Source: Polyangiaceae bacterium (GTDB lineage: Bacteria > Myxococcota_A > Polyangia > Polyangiales > Polyangiaceae). From it: 35,276 nt of DNA. Positions 1 to 7,792 of the stretch are shown here, one piece after another. The notes below the pieces were generated by a model. That model had not been told where the DNA came from. It ran no database searches and saw only the letters and a list, made by a program, of their open reading frames with translations. The position numbers and the translations under genes are program-made. Every line of letters starts with the position of its first letter. Within the stretch, counting starts at the first letter, position 1. Location: NCBI GenBank assembly GCA_029266615.1, contig JAQSWN010000049.1:1-35276 (forward strand), in the 5' to 3' direction.

Positions 1-889
1 ACATCTTGTAGGAGCGGTTGATGTTGACGGCCATGGCGTAGGCCGAATTGGACCAGGTGTATTTCTTGTCGTCCGCGCCGCTCACGTCCTCTTCGAACGC
101 AAACTCTTCGACCGGGTCGGACTTGGCTCCGTACGGCCGGCGCGACAAGAAGCGCGGCATCGTGATGCCGAGGTAGCGCGAGTCCTCCGATTCACGCAGG
201 GAGCGCCAAGCGGCGTAGTCCGGGGTGGAGAAGATCTTCTGCAGATCGCGCGGGTTACCGAGCTCGCGCCAGCTCTCCATACCGAACAGCGAAGGCGCCG
301 CGGCGGCCAGGACGGGCGCGTGGCAAGCCGCGCCGATCTTCGCCAGCTCACCCAAGGTTTCCACGTCTTGCGGGCCGTGGTCGAAGTAGTAGTCGCTCAC
401 CACGCAGGCGTAGGGCTCGCCGCCGAGCTGGCCGTACTCTTGCTCGTACAGCTTCTTGAAGATGGGGCTCTGGTCCCACGCCGCGCCCTTGAAGCGCTTG
501 AGCGTCTTCTGAAGGTCTTTTTTGGAGACGTTCAGGACGCGAATCTTCAGCATCGTGTCCGTCTCGGAGTTGTTGACGAGGTAATGCAGCCCACGCCACG
601 AGCCTTCCAAAGCCTGGAAGTCCGCGTTGTGCATGATCTCGTTGACCTGCTCGCTGAGCTTCCGGTCGAGCTCGGCGATGATGGACTGAATGCTGGAGAC
701 CACGTCCGTCGAGATCGTCGCGGCCGTGCCGAGCGCTTGCTGCGCCAGGGTCGCCACCGCGGACTCGACCTCCTCGCGGGCGCGCGTGGATTGCGGCTTG
801 AACTCCTTGTTCAGCAGGTTCGTAAAATCGCTCGTTTCGGCGGTTGCGACGGCCCCGCCGCCGGTTTTTTCTTCTTGTGCCTCGCTCAT
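1..889 (-). CDS. tssC: T6SS contractile sheath large subunit TssC (VipB), partial
   Basis: TssC pairs with TssB to form the cytoplasmic contractile sheath that drives the Hcp tube outward. The first 296 codons are visible, starting at ATG 889-887; the gene runs off the left edge, and full-length family members are about 490-500 residues. The translation begins MSEAQEEKTGG and contains family-typical stretches: FQALEGSWRGLHYLV, SPIFKKLYEQEYGQLGGEPY, and later FGMESWRELGNPRDL and MPRFLSRRPYG. It starts 3 nt after the tssB stop, so tssB-tssC are probably translationally coupled, in the usual tssA-tssB-tssC order. Assignment is very secure; only the C-terminus is missing. Confidence 0.96.
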   Translation of the reverse strand, partial: MSEAQEEKTGGGAVATAETSDFTNLLNKEFKPQSTRAREEVESAVATLAQQALGTAATISTDVVSSIQSIIAELDRKLSEQVNEIMHNADFQALEGSWRGLHYLVNNSETDTMLKIRVLNVSKKDLQKTLKRFKGAAWDQSPIFKKLYEQEYGQLGGEPYACVVSDYYFDHGPQDVETLGELAKIGAACHAPVLAAAAPSLFGMESWRELGNPRDLQKIFSTPDYAAWRSLRESEDSRYLGITMPRFLSRRPYGAKSDPVEEFAFEEDVSGADDKKYTWSNSAYAMAVNINRSYKM

Positions 890-892
890 GAG

Positions 893-1402
893 TTACTCGC
901 TCTTGGCGGGCTCATCCGCCGGCTTGGGGCTCTTGGCCAACGCCTCGAGCAAATTCTTGTCGTGGAGCACTTTGTTGATCAGCTCCTCGGCGCCGGACTT
1001 GCCGTCCATGTACGTGATGAGATTTGCGAGCTGCTGGCGCGCTTCGAGCAGCTTGGCCAGCGCCGGAACCTGCTGCGCGACCGCGGCCGGCGAGAAGTCG
1101 GACAAAGCTTCGAACTTCACCTCGACCGCGATTTCGCCTTCGCCGGTGAGCTTGTTCGGTACGCGCATCTTCACCGCGGGGGCGATGCCCTTCAATCGGT
1201 CGTCGAAGTTGTCGACCGAGATCTCCGTGAACTTGCGCTCGGCGACGGGCGGCTGCTCTTTGCCGGCGTTGCCCGAAAGGTCGGACAAGACGCCCATCAC
1301 GAACGGCAGCTGAACCTTCTTTTCCGCCCCGTACAGCTCCACGTCGTATTCGATTTGCACGCGCGGTGCCCGGTTGCGTGCGATGAACTTCTGACTGCTC
1401 AT
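893..1402 (-). CDS. tssB: T6SS contractile sheath small subunit TssB (VipA)
   Basis: TssB is the small sheath subunit and forms a heterodimer with TssC. I chose the ATG at 1402, giving 169 aa starting MSSQKFIARNRAPRVQIEYDV. It is preceded by GGAG about 9 nt upstream and matches the usual TssB N-terminus; an in-frame start at 1453 would add 17 residues that look non-native. The family hallmark VQLPFVMGVLSDLSG is at about residues 31-45, and the C-terminal half is the charged helical part that contacts TssC. Length is typical (about 160-170 aa). It lies 54 nt after tssA and 3 nt before tssC, on the same strand. Confidence 0.96.
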   Translation of the reverse strand: MSSQKFIARNRAPRVQIEYDVELYGAEKKVQLPFVMGVLSDLSGNAGKEQPPVAERKFTEISVDNFDDRLKGIAPAVKMRVPNKLTGEGEIAVEVKFEALSDFSPAAVAQQVPALAKLLEARQQLANLITYMDGKSGAEELINKVLHDKNLLEALAKSPKPADEPAKSE

Positions 1403-1456
1403 GTCCTGTGCTCCGTTCTTGTCACGATCCCATCCCAGGGCGGCAGTGCCCACCCA

Positions 1457-2464
1457 TCATTTGCTGCCCTCGGTCTTGCCCATGACCACCTGAGCTTGCT
1501 TCACGCCGTCCGGCGCGAGCTCGTTCAGGAGCTCGAGGAAGGTCATGGTGACGAGCCGTTTACAGCGCTGCGCCATGACGGGCACGGGGCTGGCCGGCTC
1601 GTGCCGCTCGTAGTACTCGCAAATCTTGTCGAGCGCCTTCACGACATCCTCCCGAGTGAGGATATCACCGCTGAGGCCGCGCGGCGGAGCGGCGGCGGCT
1701 GGGACATTGCTCGCGCCGGACGCGGCCTCGTCCGCAGGTGCCTCAGCCGGTTTGCGCGCTTCGAGACGCTGGCGCAGCGCGAGGTGCCCCTTATTAAAGT
1801 ATTCCAGCAGGCCGGCGAAATCGGGACCCCGGTTACCGGTCTGGGACTCGAACGTGGCGTCGATGGCGCGCAGCGCCTCGGCGGCACCGCTGAGCGCGGC
1901 CGTCACCGCTTCGAGCCCCGAAAGCTCCACCGAGTCGAAGACACCCGAGATGCGCGCGGTGTCGGGCGACCCCGAGGCCGGAAACAGGTCCGCGAAGCTG
2001 ACGGGCCCGAGCGCGCGAGAGTCTACCAGCGCAGCCTGGCGCAGCGCGAGCAGCACCGACGGCGTGGTGAGCGCCGCCAGCGCGGTGATGCGCATGGTCG
2101 GGTCGTTGTTGTCTTCCGGGTCGAGCTGGGGGTGGACCGTGGCCCAGTGTTGCTCCACGAGCGCCCGCAGCAAGGCGATGCCCTCCGCGAACGCCACCAC
2201 ACCGCTCCGATAGAGCAGAGAGCGCGAAAGCAGCACCGCCACCCGCAGGTCGCGCGTGCGTTCGAGTAACCCGAGCGCGCCGTCGAAGACCGCATTCCAC
2301 TCGGGCGGTTCGGCCGGGGTGACGGTACCGCCGATCACCTGCTCGGGCTTCCCGGCGGCGGCCCGCTCGACCGCCGTAAAGCCGGGGTCGTACTCCAAGT
2401 TGGGCCCAGATGGCGCTTCGGGCGCCACGGGAGCGAGCAATTTGACGATGTCCAAGATGGCCAT
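1457..2464 (-). CDS. tssA: T6SS protein TssA (ImpA N-terminal family, short class)
   Basis: TssA proteins connect the baseplate/membrane complex with sheath polymerisation. The ATG at 2464 gives 335 aa beginning MAILDIVKLLAPVAPEAPSG. The ImpA_N signature is visible: P-x-G-x-N-L-E-Y-D in the first 30 residues, then TRDLRVAVLLSRSLLYRSG, LVEQHWATVHPQLDPEDNND and the following helical region. The C-terminus (HEPASPVPVMAQRCKRLV, then FLELLNELAPDG) matches the short TssA class typified by Pseudomonas TssA1, rather than the long VasJ-like class. A 20-codon extension to ATG 2524 is possible but unlike the family. It is first in the leftward tssA-tssB-tssC unit and divergent from the transglycosylase gene. 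Confidence 0.93.
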   Translation of the reverse strand: MAILDIVKLLAPVAPEAPSGPNLEYDPGFTAVERAAAGKPEQVIGGTVTPAEPPEWNAVFDGALGLLERTRDLRVAVLLSRSLLYRSGVVAFAEGIALLRALVEQHWATVHPQLDPEDNNDPTMRITALAALTTPSVLLALRQAALVDSRALGPVSFADLFPASGSPDTARISGVFDSVELSGLEAVTAALSGAAEALRAIDATFESQTGNRGPDFAGLLEYFNKGHLALRQRLEARKPAEAPADEAASGASNVPAAAAPPRGLSGDILTREDVVKALDKICEYYERHEPASPVPVMAQRCKRLVTMTFLELLNELAPDGVKQAQVVMGKTEGSK

Positions 2465-2518
2465 GCGAACCCGATCTAGCCCGAACCTCGTCGGCATTTG
2501 CGAACGAGGTCGTCCGAT

Positions 2519-2524
2519 TGTCAA
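2519..2524 (-). promoter_or_regulatory. possible -35 element of the tssABC promoter
   Basis: On the minus strand a perfect TTGACA lies 54 nt upstream of the tssA ATG. The hexamer 17 nt downstream, GCAAAT, is a poor -10 match. The surrounding 196-nt divergent region also holds several GC-rich hairpins. This is a weak housekeeping-type promoter candidate only. Confidence 0.25.
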
Positions 2525-2660
2525 CTTGCTGCACCAAAGTTCAGGCGGTTCGCCGCCGTTCGGCGGTTCCGCGGTGGCGCCTGACGGGCTTCGAGAACCG
2601 CTCGGGCGGTCAGCCCAGAGGTTTGGCTTTGTGTGCTAACTATCGGCGTGGGAACGACCC

Positions 2661-5066
2661 GTGACCAGTGGTGAGCAAGGCTCGTTTACGGCCGGGAGGG
2701 GCCGTCAAGACTTCGTGCAAGCGCTCGCCGCATGCGTCGTGGAGTGGGAGCGTCAGGTCCAAGCGCCCGCTTTGCCGCACGGTGCCACGTTAGACGCGCT
2801 GATTTACCGATCCAGGCAGCTGGAAGCGCCTTCTCGAGCTTTGGGGTTCGGCGGCGCGGGGCACCACCTCAGCGAGCTTTCGCGACTCGCGACGAGCGGC
2901 GCACCGATCGTCGCGGTCCGAGAGCAGCTCGCGGTCGTGCGCGAGCTGCTGAGCAGCGCTCAGGCCTCGCTCACCGCGGAAGGCGCTCCCGCCGTGGGAG
3001 GCATGGCGCCACCGCCCCTGTTGTCGAGCTTCATCCGCCCTTCAGGGGCTCCGCCCGCGCCGCACCCTCCGGAGCCGCCGGGACCTGCGGTAGCGCCGCC
3101 TCGCTTTCTCACGTCCTTCGGAGAGCGCGCGCCCGCCCTGCCGGTGTCGGCGGCTCCTCCTCTGGGCGCGCCGCCGGCGGCGTCCTCGCTGCGTCAGGCA
3201 CCTATCGCGGCGCCGCCCGTTGCAGCGCCCCCCGGCGTCTCCGGTTCGCCGCCCCCGCGCGCCAACCACGAGCCGGTGGCAGTCGCTCCCAGTCGGCCCG
3301 GGCAGCCCAACTTGCTCGTCCGCTCGGTGCTGGGCCTGCGCGCTTTCGGCCGGAAAGAGTCGGCGATCCCCGCAATCCCCGGTGCCCCTGACGCTGCTGC
3401 TCCGCCGCCCGCCCGCCAGCCTTCTCTGCTGGGTTTGGGGCAAGCTCGCTCTCCCTCCACGCCTCCGCCGCTGCACGGCGGCTATGGAGGGCTATCGCCG
3501 GTGGCGTCGCCGGGCACGTCATCCGTGCCGCCGCTGCCTAACCCGCTGCCGGAGCGGCGCACCTCCGACGCCGGGCACGCGCCGACGGGGCGGTGGTCCC
3601 GGCCCGCGCGCGCTGCGCGCGTGAGCACGGGCGGCGGGCGCACGCGTCATCGACCCGGCGAAGGGGAGAGCCGTTGGTGGATCGGCGCGCTCGCCGCGCT
3701 CGGCGTCTGCTTGGTGGTGCTCGGTATCGTGCTCGTCACGGTCACGCTCCTGCGGCGCACGGATCAGCGCACGGATGCGGCGACCGGTGGCGGGCCGTCG
3801 GTTGGCGCCGACGCATCGTCCGCCTCTCCCGCAACGACCGATTCGGGCTTGCCCCGCTCCAAGCTGCTCACGGACGACGAGCGCTTTCGCGCCTTGCTTG
3901 CCCAAGTGCACGGGCGCGGAGGCAAAGAGTCGGCGGAGCTGCGCGCGCTGCTCGACGAGCAAGCCGCCATCGCATCGCAGGCATTGCAGCCGAGCTGTAT
4001 CGGGCCTCAGTGCGCGGCCTTGAAAGAGATCGGCAAGCTCGTGACGGACAAGACCAAAAAGCGCGTGCAGCGTCGGTCTCGCCCACCGGACGCCATGCGC
4101 TCTCGCTGGCTAGCGGGGCTGGAAATGCCCGAGATCCCGGTCGAGGACGACCCCCGCGTGCAGCGTCGCTTCGAGTTTTACACGGAGAATCCGCTCGGCC
4201 GCGAGACGTTCCAGCAAATGCTGTTCCGTTGCGGGGCCTACAAAGATGCGATTCAGTCCGCGCTCATTCGCCGCGGCTTGCCCAAGGATCTCATCGCGGT
4301 CGCGTACGCCGAAAGCAGCTGCTACCCGCTCGCTAAGTCTCCGGTCGGCGCCGAAGGGCTCTGGCAATTCATTCCCGACGCCGCGCGCGCCTACCACCTG
4401 CGCATCATCGAGGGCGTCGTGGACGAGCGTCACAGCCCGCAGAAGTCGACGGACGCTGCCATTCAGTACTTCAGCGACCTTTACGCCAAGTTCGGCTCCT
4501 GGGATCTGGTGTTCTGCGGCTACAACATGGGGCCGTTCGGCTTGGCCGCTCGCCTCGCCCGCGTCGAAGGCGACAACGTCGGCTTCTGGGAGCTGGTGGA
4601 CGCGGAGATGCTGCCCGGCGAAACCGCGGACTACGCGCCTGCCATTCAGGCCATCGCGCTCATCTTGAACAACCTGCAGAAGCTCAAGTTCGGCGGCATT
4701 CAGCAGCGCGCTCCGCAGATGACGATGGATTTACCGGTACCCCCGATGACGCGACTCACGTTGGTTGCGCGCGCGGCGGCGATGAGCCTGGACGAGCTCC
4801 GGCGCTTGAACCTCGACATCAAGGGCAACGCGACCCCCAACGTGCCGGGCTTCGCCGTGCAGGTACCGAAAGACAGCGTTTGGCAAGCGCGCGAAACGCT
4901 GGCCGAGCTCATCAAGTCCAAAGACGAAAGCGACTTGTGCGCCCCTCAGAACTTCGACTGGGGCCGGCAGCGCTTCACACCTGCGATGCAAGAGGCGTGT
5001 ACGCGCTCCCTCGGCGCGCGCACATCGCCCAGCGCCGCTGCACCTGCCGCTTCCCCCCCTCCGTAG
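2661..5066 (+). CDS. Membrane-anchored MltD-like lytic transglycosylase in the T6SS locus
   Basis: Predicted to cleave peptidoglycan glycan strands in the periplasm. GTG start with GGAA 7 nt upstream; 801 aa. Layout: a helical N-terminal domain (about 15-105) with a degenerate Hpt-like pattern (RALGFGGAGHHLSEL), a long Pro/Ala-rich linker (about 110-335), one transmembrane helix (about 339-366, RWWIGALAALGVC onward) with basic residues before it, so N-in/C-out, then a periplasmic SLT domain. Catalytic Glu is about E551 in AYAESSCYPL, followed by GLWQF (565-569) and YNMGP (621-625). The end of the enzymatic region (residues 690-740, SLDELRRLNLDI) resembles the MltD LysM-like tail. It sits divergently from tssA and convergently to hcp. 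Local wall opening for T6SS assembly is inferred from position and enzyme class; some other T6SSs recruit a transglycosylase. Confidence 0.88.
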   Translation: MTSGEQGSFTAGRGRQDFVQALAACVVEWERQVQAPALPHGATLDALIYRSRQLEAPSRALGFGGAGHHLSELSRLATSGAPIVAVREQLAVVRELLSSAQASLTAEGAPAVGGMAPPPLLSSFIRPSGAPPAPHPPEPPGPAVAPPRFLTSFGERAPALPVSAAPPLGAPPAASSLRQAPIAAPPVAAPPGVSGSPPPRANHEPVAVAPSRPGQPNLLVRSVLGLRAFGRKESAIPAIPGAPDAAAPPPARQPSLLGLGQARSPSTPPPLHGGYGGLSPVASPGTSSVPPLPNPLPERRTSDAGHAPTGRWSRPARAARVSTGGGRTRHRPGEGESRWWIGALAALGVCLVVLGIVLVTVTLLRRTDQRTDAATGGGPSVGADASSASPATTDSGLPRSKLLTDDERFRALLAQVHGRGGKESAELRALLDEQAAIASQALQPSCIGPQCAALKEIGKLVTDKTKKRVQRRSRPPDAMRSRWLAGLEMPEIPVEDDPRVQRRFEFYTENPLGRETFQQMLFRCGAYKDAIQSALIRRGLPKDLIAVAYAESSCYPLAKSPVGAEGLWQFIPDAARAYHLRIIEGVVDERHSPQKSTDAAIQYFSDLYAKFGSWDLVFCGYNMGPFGLAARLARVEGDNVGFWELVDAEMLPGETADYAPAIQAIALILNNLQKLKFGGIQQRAPQMTMDLPVPPMTRLTLVARAAAMSLDELRRLNLDIKGNATPNVPGFAVQVPKDSVWQARETLAELIKSKDESDLCAPQNFDWGRQRFTPAMQEACTRSLGARTSPSAAAPAASPPP

Positions 5067-5070
5067 ACGT

Positions 5071-5099
5071 GGGTCTCAGTGACCGCTGAAGTGAGACCC
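5071..5099. terminator. inverted repeat between convergent genes, candidate terminator
   Basis: GGGTCTCA (5071-5078) and TGAGACCC (5092-5099) form a perfect 8-bp stem with a 13-nt loop just after the transglycosylase stop. A T-tract is lacking, so it may act only weakly or with Rho. The site suits bidirectional termination between the transglycosylase gene and hcp. Confidence 0.4.
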
Positions 5100-5118
5100 G
5101 CTCATCGGTGATGCGGCA

Positions 5119-5135
5119 CGGGCAGCGGCTGCCCG
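5119..5135. terminator. second GC-rich hairpin downstream of hcp
   Basis: CGGGCAG (5119-5125) pairs with CTGCCCG (5129-5135) around a 3-nt loop, 14 nt past the hcp stop in the direction of hcp transcription. No T-run follows on either strand. It may stabilise the hcp mRNA 3' end or help terminate it. Confidence 0.35.
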
Positions 5136-5148
5136 CGAGCGTCCGGCC

Positions 5149-5637
5149 TCAGCCGTCGAATGCGTTGTTGCTCTGCAGGTCCCAACCGCCGCTGACCTTG
5201 GCGCCGCCGAGGCCCTTCTCGTCTTGCGGCGTGTAGTGAATCGCCGCGCGGGAGAAGTTGATGCGCAGCACCTCTTCGATCTGGTCGTTCGTCGGCTCGC
5301 CACCGAGCTTGAACGAGGTGATCAGCAAGTCCTCCAGGTGAATGATGAGGTACTCGAGGGCGTCGCCGCCGGCCTTGCGCACGGTCAGGTCCGCGCTCTT
5401 GATGTGATCGCCCCGGCAGCACGCTTTGTAGAGCGTCGGCGACGAGCGATCCACGAACTTGCGAATTTCGATGTCCTGGTGCTCGACTTTACCTGCGCCT
5501 GCGCCGGTGCCCTTGCCGGACGTGCCGGTCTGAGCGGCTTCCCACGACCAACCCTTCACCTGAATCTCTTCGGTGTGCTTGGTGTCTTTCGACTCACCCT
5601 TGATGCCTTCGATGCGCAAAAACATATCAACGGCCAT
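5149..5637 (-). CDS. hcp: T6SS inner tube protein Hcp (TssD)
   Basis: Hcp forms hexameric rings that stack into the T6SS inner tube, is secreted, and can carry small effectors. The ORF encodes 162 aa, the usual length. It begins MAVDMFLRIEGIKGESKD and shows the family stretches EEIQVKGWSWE, HQDIEIRKFVDRSSP, LYKACCRGDHI and ALEYLIIHLEDLLITSF. The gene is single, transcribed leftward, with its own strong ribosome binding site, and is separate from tssABC. High expression is expected for a tube protein. It is bounded by the divergent tssJ operon on one side and the convergent transglycosylase gene on the other. No effector fusion is present. Confidence 0.97.
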   Translation of the reverse strand: MAVDMFLRIEGIKGESKDTKHTEEIQVKGWSWEAAQTGTSGKGTGAGAGKVEHQDIEIRKFVDRSSPTLYKACCRGDHIKSADLTVRKAGGDALEYLIIHLEDLLITSFKLGGEPTNDQIEEVLRINFSRAAIHYTPQDEKGLGGAKVSGGWDLQSNNAFDG

Positions 5638-5643
5638 GACAAT

Positions 5644-5650
5644 TCTCCTT
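5644..5650 (-). promoter_or_regulatory. strong ribosome binding site of hcp
   Basis: On the minus strand AAGGAGA occurs 6 nt upstream of the hcp ATG. It is one of the strongest Shine-Dalgarno sequences in the window, in keeping with an abundant tube protein. Confidence 0.75.
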
Positions 5651-5841
5651 CAACGGCGCACGAGAGTGCTGCTCGGCGACGACCGCGTCATTACCCCGTG
5701 CCCAGAGCCCACTCATGTCTCCTCGTTGGAAGTACACGCAGTTGCGGGGAGCGGTCAAGCTCGCCCGGCTTCCGCGCGCCGCCGGCCAGTCTTGGGGCCG
5801 AAGGACGCGCGTGAGTCGGGTAGAAGCTCCATGGGGTCGTG

Positions 5842-5847
5842 TATAAG
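5842..5847 (+). promoter_or_regulatory. TATAAG hexamer directly upstream of tssJ, possible -10
   Basis: TATAAG lies 8 nt before the tssJ ATG. If it is a -10 element, transcription would start at or next to the ATG and give a nearly leaderless mRNA. No good -35 is seen 17 nt upstream, so this is speculative. Confidence 0.22.
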
Positions 5848-5855
5848 AGCCTTGC

Positions 5856-6449
5856 ATGTCGCGCCCGAACCTACTCCTGGCAGTCATAGTCCTTGGGGTG
5901 ACGGCTTGCGGTGGCGCACCCCCCCCAGCCGCGCCTGCCACCGCAGCCAAGCCGTGCCAGGCGCAGCCGCTCACCCTCGCTCTGACGGCCACGCAGCGCA
6001 GCAACGCCCTGTCGGGCGGTGAAGGCCGTCCCGTCCAACTGCGCGTTTATCAGCTGAAGAGCGACGCTCGCATGCGAACCGCTTCCTTCGAAGACATCTG
6101 GCAAAACGACGCCAAGACCCTCGAGGGTGAAGTAGTCGCTTCCGAGCAGCACACGGTGTTTCCGGGTGAAAAGAAGACCATCACCCTGCAGCCGAAGCCG
6201 GACGCCGCGTTCCTAGGCGTGGTGGCGTTGTTCCGCGAGCCACAAGGTAAAGACTGGTTCCTTGCCTACGAGATCGCACCGCCCAAGTCGCAGCCACCCT
6301 GTGACGCGAAGACGGACGCAATTCCCATCTGGCTCGATCGCATGCAGATTCAAGACGGTGCCGGGCGGGACGCCGAGGGCGAGACGGAGAGCGCCGTGGA
6401 CGGCGGGCAGCCCGCGTCCACCGAAGGGAGAGAAGGGGCCGCGAGATGA
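5856..6449 (+). CDS. tssJ: T6SS outer-membrane lipoprotein TssJ
   Basis: TssJ is the outer-membrane lipoprotein that caps the TssL-TssM envelope complex by binding the TssM C-terminus. The 197-aa product starts with a lipoprotein signal (MSRPNLLLAVIVLGVTAC, lipidated Cys18) followed by a Pro/Ala linker. The sandwich domain shows LTLALTATQRSNALSGGEG, RPVQLRVYQLKSD and EKKTITLQPKPDAAFLGVVALFRE, typical of TssJ/VasD. After the core, about 35 residues form a Glu/Gly/Asp-rich tail that is longer than usual. No clear Shine-Dalgarno precedes the ATG. It overlaps tssK by 4 nt (ATGA), showing coupling, and heads the rightward T6SS operon. Confidence 0.92.
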   Translation: MSRPNLLLAVIVLGVTACGGAPPPAAPATAAKPCQAQPLTLALTATQRSNALSGGEGRPVQLRVYQLKSDARMRTASFEDIWQNDAKTLEGEVVASEQHTVFPGEKKTITLQPKPDAAFLGVVALFREPQGKDWFLAYEIAPPKSQPPCDAKTDAIPIWLDRMQIQDGAGRDAEGETESAVDGGQPASTEGREGAAR

Positions 6450-7789
6450 GCCGCAAACCGATTTGGACGGAGGGGCTGCTCGTTAGTCAGCATCATTTTC
6501 AGCAGCAAGATCGCTACCTGGAGAGCTTGGTGCACGAGCGCGTTCGCGCCGTCAGCCATTACGACTGGGGCGTGAGCGAGCTGAAGATCGACGAACGAGG
6601 CTTCGCAGCGGGACAATTTCGACTGAGCCGGTTCAGCGCCATCTGGCCGGACGGGGTCAGCGTCAGTTGCGGTGAGGGTACGGGCGCGTCGGCGCCCGAG
6701 CCACGCGACCTACCGACGGACGGGCAGCGCGTGGAGGTGTTCATCGGCCTCTTGGCAGATCCCGAGGCAGGGCAGGTCTCGTTAGACGGTACCGGCGTGC
6801 GTCGCTTCACGCGGGAGCTGGTGACGGCCGTGGACTCGAACACGGGCGGCTCCCCCCAAGAAGTGGAGTGGGCGCGGCCTAACCTCCGCATCTTGTTCGG
6901 CAACGAGCGGCGTGACGGCTTTGCGACGCTGCGCGTGGCCGAGCTCGTACGCCAGGAAACCGGAAAGTTTCTGGTGCTGGATACGCGCGTCCCGCCCACG
7001 CTGACGCTCGCGGCCGCGCCCTTCCTGGAGACGGGTGTGCGCCGGGTGCTGGCCAACATGGTCGCCCGGCAGCACCAGCTGTTTTCGGAGCGGCAAGGCC
7101 GACAGAGCGCGGGCGCGGACGTCCACGCCAGTGAAGTGCGCCGTCTGATGCTGCTGCAGGCGCTGAGCGGCGCCATTCCCGAGCTCAATCATTTGTTGGA
7201 CACGCCCCGCAGCCACCCCGAAGAGGCGTACCTAGTCTTGGCGCGTCTCGTTGGCACGCTGTCGTGCTTCTCGTCGGATGCGACGGCCGCGTCGCTCCCG
7301 AAGTTCAACTACCTGGAGCTGGGCGAGACCTTCGAGACGCTGTTCGCGACCGTGCTGCGCCTCGTGTCGGGGCACACGGAGCGCGCGTACACGGAGATCC
7401 CGCTGGAGCATCGGCCGGATGGGATGTTCATCGGGCGTATCCTCGAGCCTCGCCTGCTGTCGCAAGAATTCTTCGTCTCCGTGAAGGCGAACATGGCAGA
7501 GGCGCTGCTGCGCGAGCGCGCGCCCGGCGTGCTCAAGCTCGCGGGTTGGAACCACATTTACGACGTCGTCAAGCACGCGCGCACCGGAGTGAAGGTGGCC
7601 GTGGAGTGGTCACCTTCAGGGGCGCTCCCGCTGCGGTCCGGCGTCTGCTTCTTTCGCGTGGCGCGCGAGGGGCAGTACTGGGAAGACATTGCCAAGTCGG
7701 GGTCGGTGGCCCTCTACTTGCCGTCGGACGGTGATTGGGCGGGCGCGGAGGTCGCGCTGTACGCGGCGGACGCAGCCGCGTTGAGGTGA
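6446..7789 (+). CDS. tssK: T6SS baseplate protein TssK
   Basis: TssK is a cytoplasmic trimer joining the baseplate wedge (TssE/F/G/VgrG) to the TssL/TssM membrane complex. The 447-aa product is the usual length and opens with the signature PIWTEGLLVSQHHFQQQDRY at about residues 5-24. Further typical segments are FRLSRFSAIWPDG, YTEIPLEHRPDGMFIG and the SQEFFVSVKANM region near residue 340. It overlaps tssJ by 4 nt and is followed 3 nt later by tssL, the classic tssJ-tssK-tssL-tssM order. Its partner wedge proteins are not in the window and probably lie left of tssC. Confidence 0.97.
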   Translation: MSRKPIWTEGLLVSQHHFQQQDRYLESLVHERVRAVSHYDWGVSELKIDERGFAAGQFRLSRFSAIWPDGVSVSCGEGTGASAPEPRDLPTDGQRVEVFIGLLADPEAGQVSLDGTGVRRFTRELVTAVDSNTGGSPQEVEWARPNLRILFGNERRDGFATLRVAELVRQETGKFLVLDTRVPPTLTLAAAPFLETGVRRVLANMVARQHQLFSERQGRQSAGADVHASEVRRLMLLQALSGAIPELNHLLDTPRSHPEEAYLVLARLVGTLSCFSSDATAASLPKFNYLELGETFETLFATVLRLVSGHTERAYTEIPLEHRPDGMFIGRILEPRLLSQEFFVSVKANMAEALLRERAPGVLKLAGWNHIYDVVKHARTGVKVAVEWSPSGALPLRSGVCFFRVAREGQYWEDIAKSGSVALYLPSDGDWAGAEVALYAADAAALR

Positions 7790-7792
7790 CGG

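Noticed and set aside
320..2269. 649-codon open frame on the plus strand across tssC, tssB and tssA
   Set aside because: It lies antisense to three certain T6SS genes; its translation is Leu/Arg/Val/His-rich without a fold or family. GC-rich codon bias keeps this frame open by chance.
2540..2630. GC-rich hairpins in the tssA/transglycosylase divergent region
   Set aside because: Several short self-complementary GCCG/CGGC stretches, expected by chance at this base composition; no terminator context between divergent genes.
5670..5760. possible sigma-54 or sigma-70 promoter elements upstream of hcp
   Set aside because: A GGGCACG sequence resembles a -24 box but lacks GC at the -12 spacing; TTGACC at 5758-5753 (minus) has no acceptable -10. 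Neither is strong enough to annotate.
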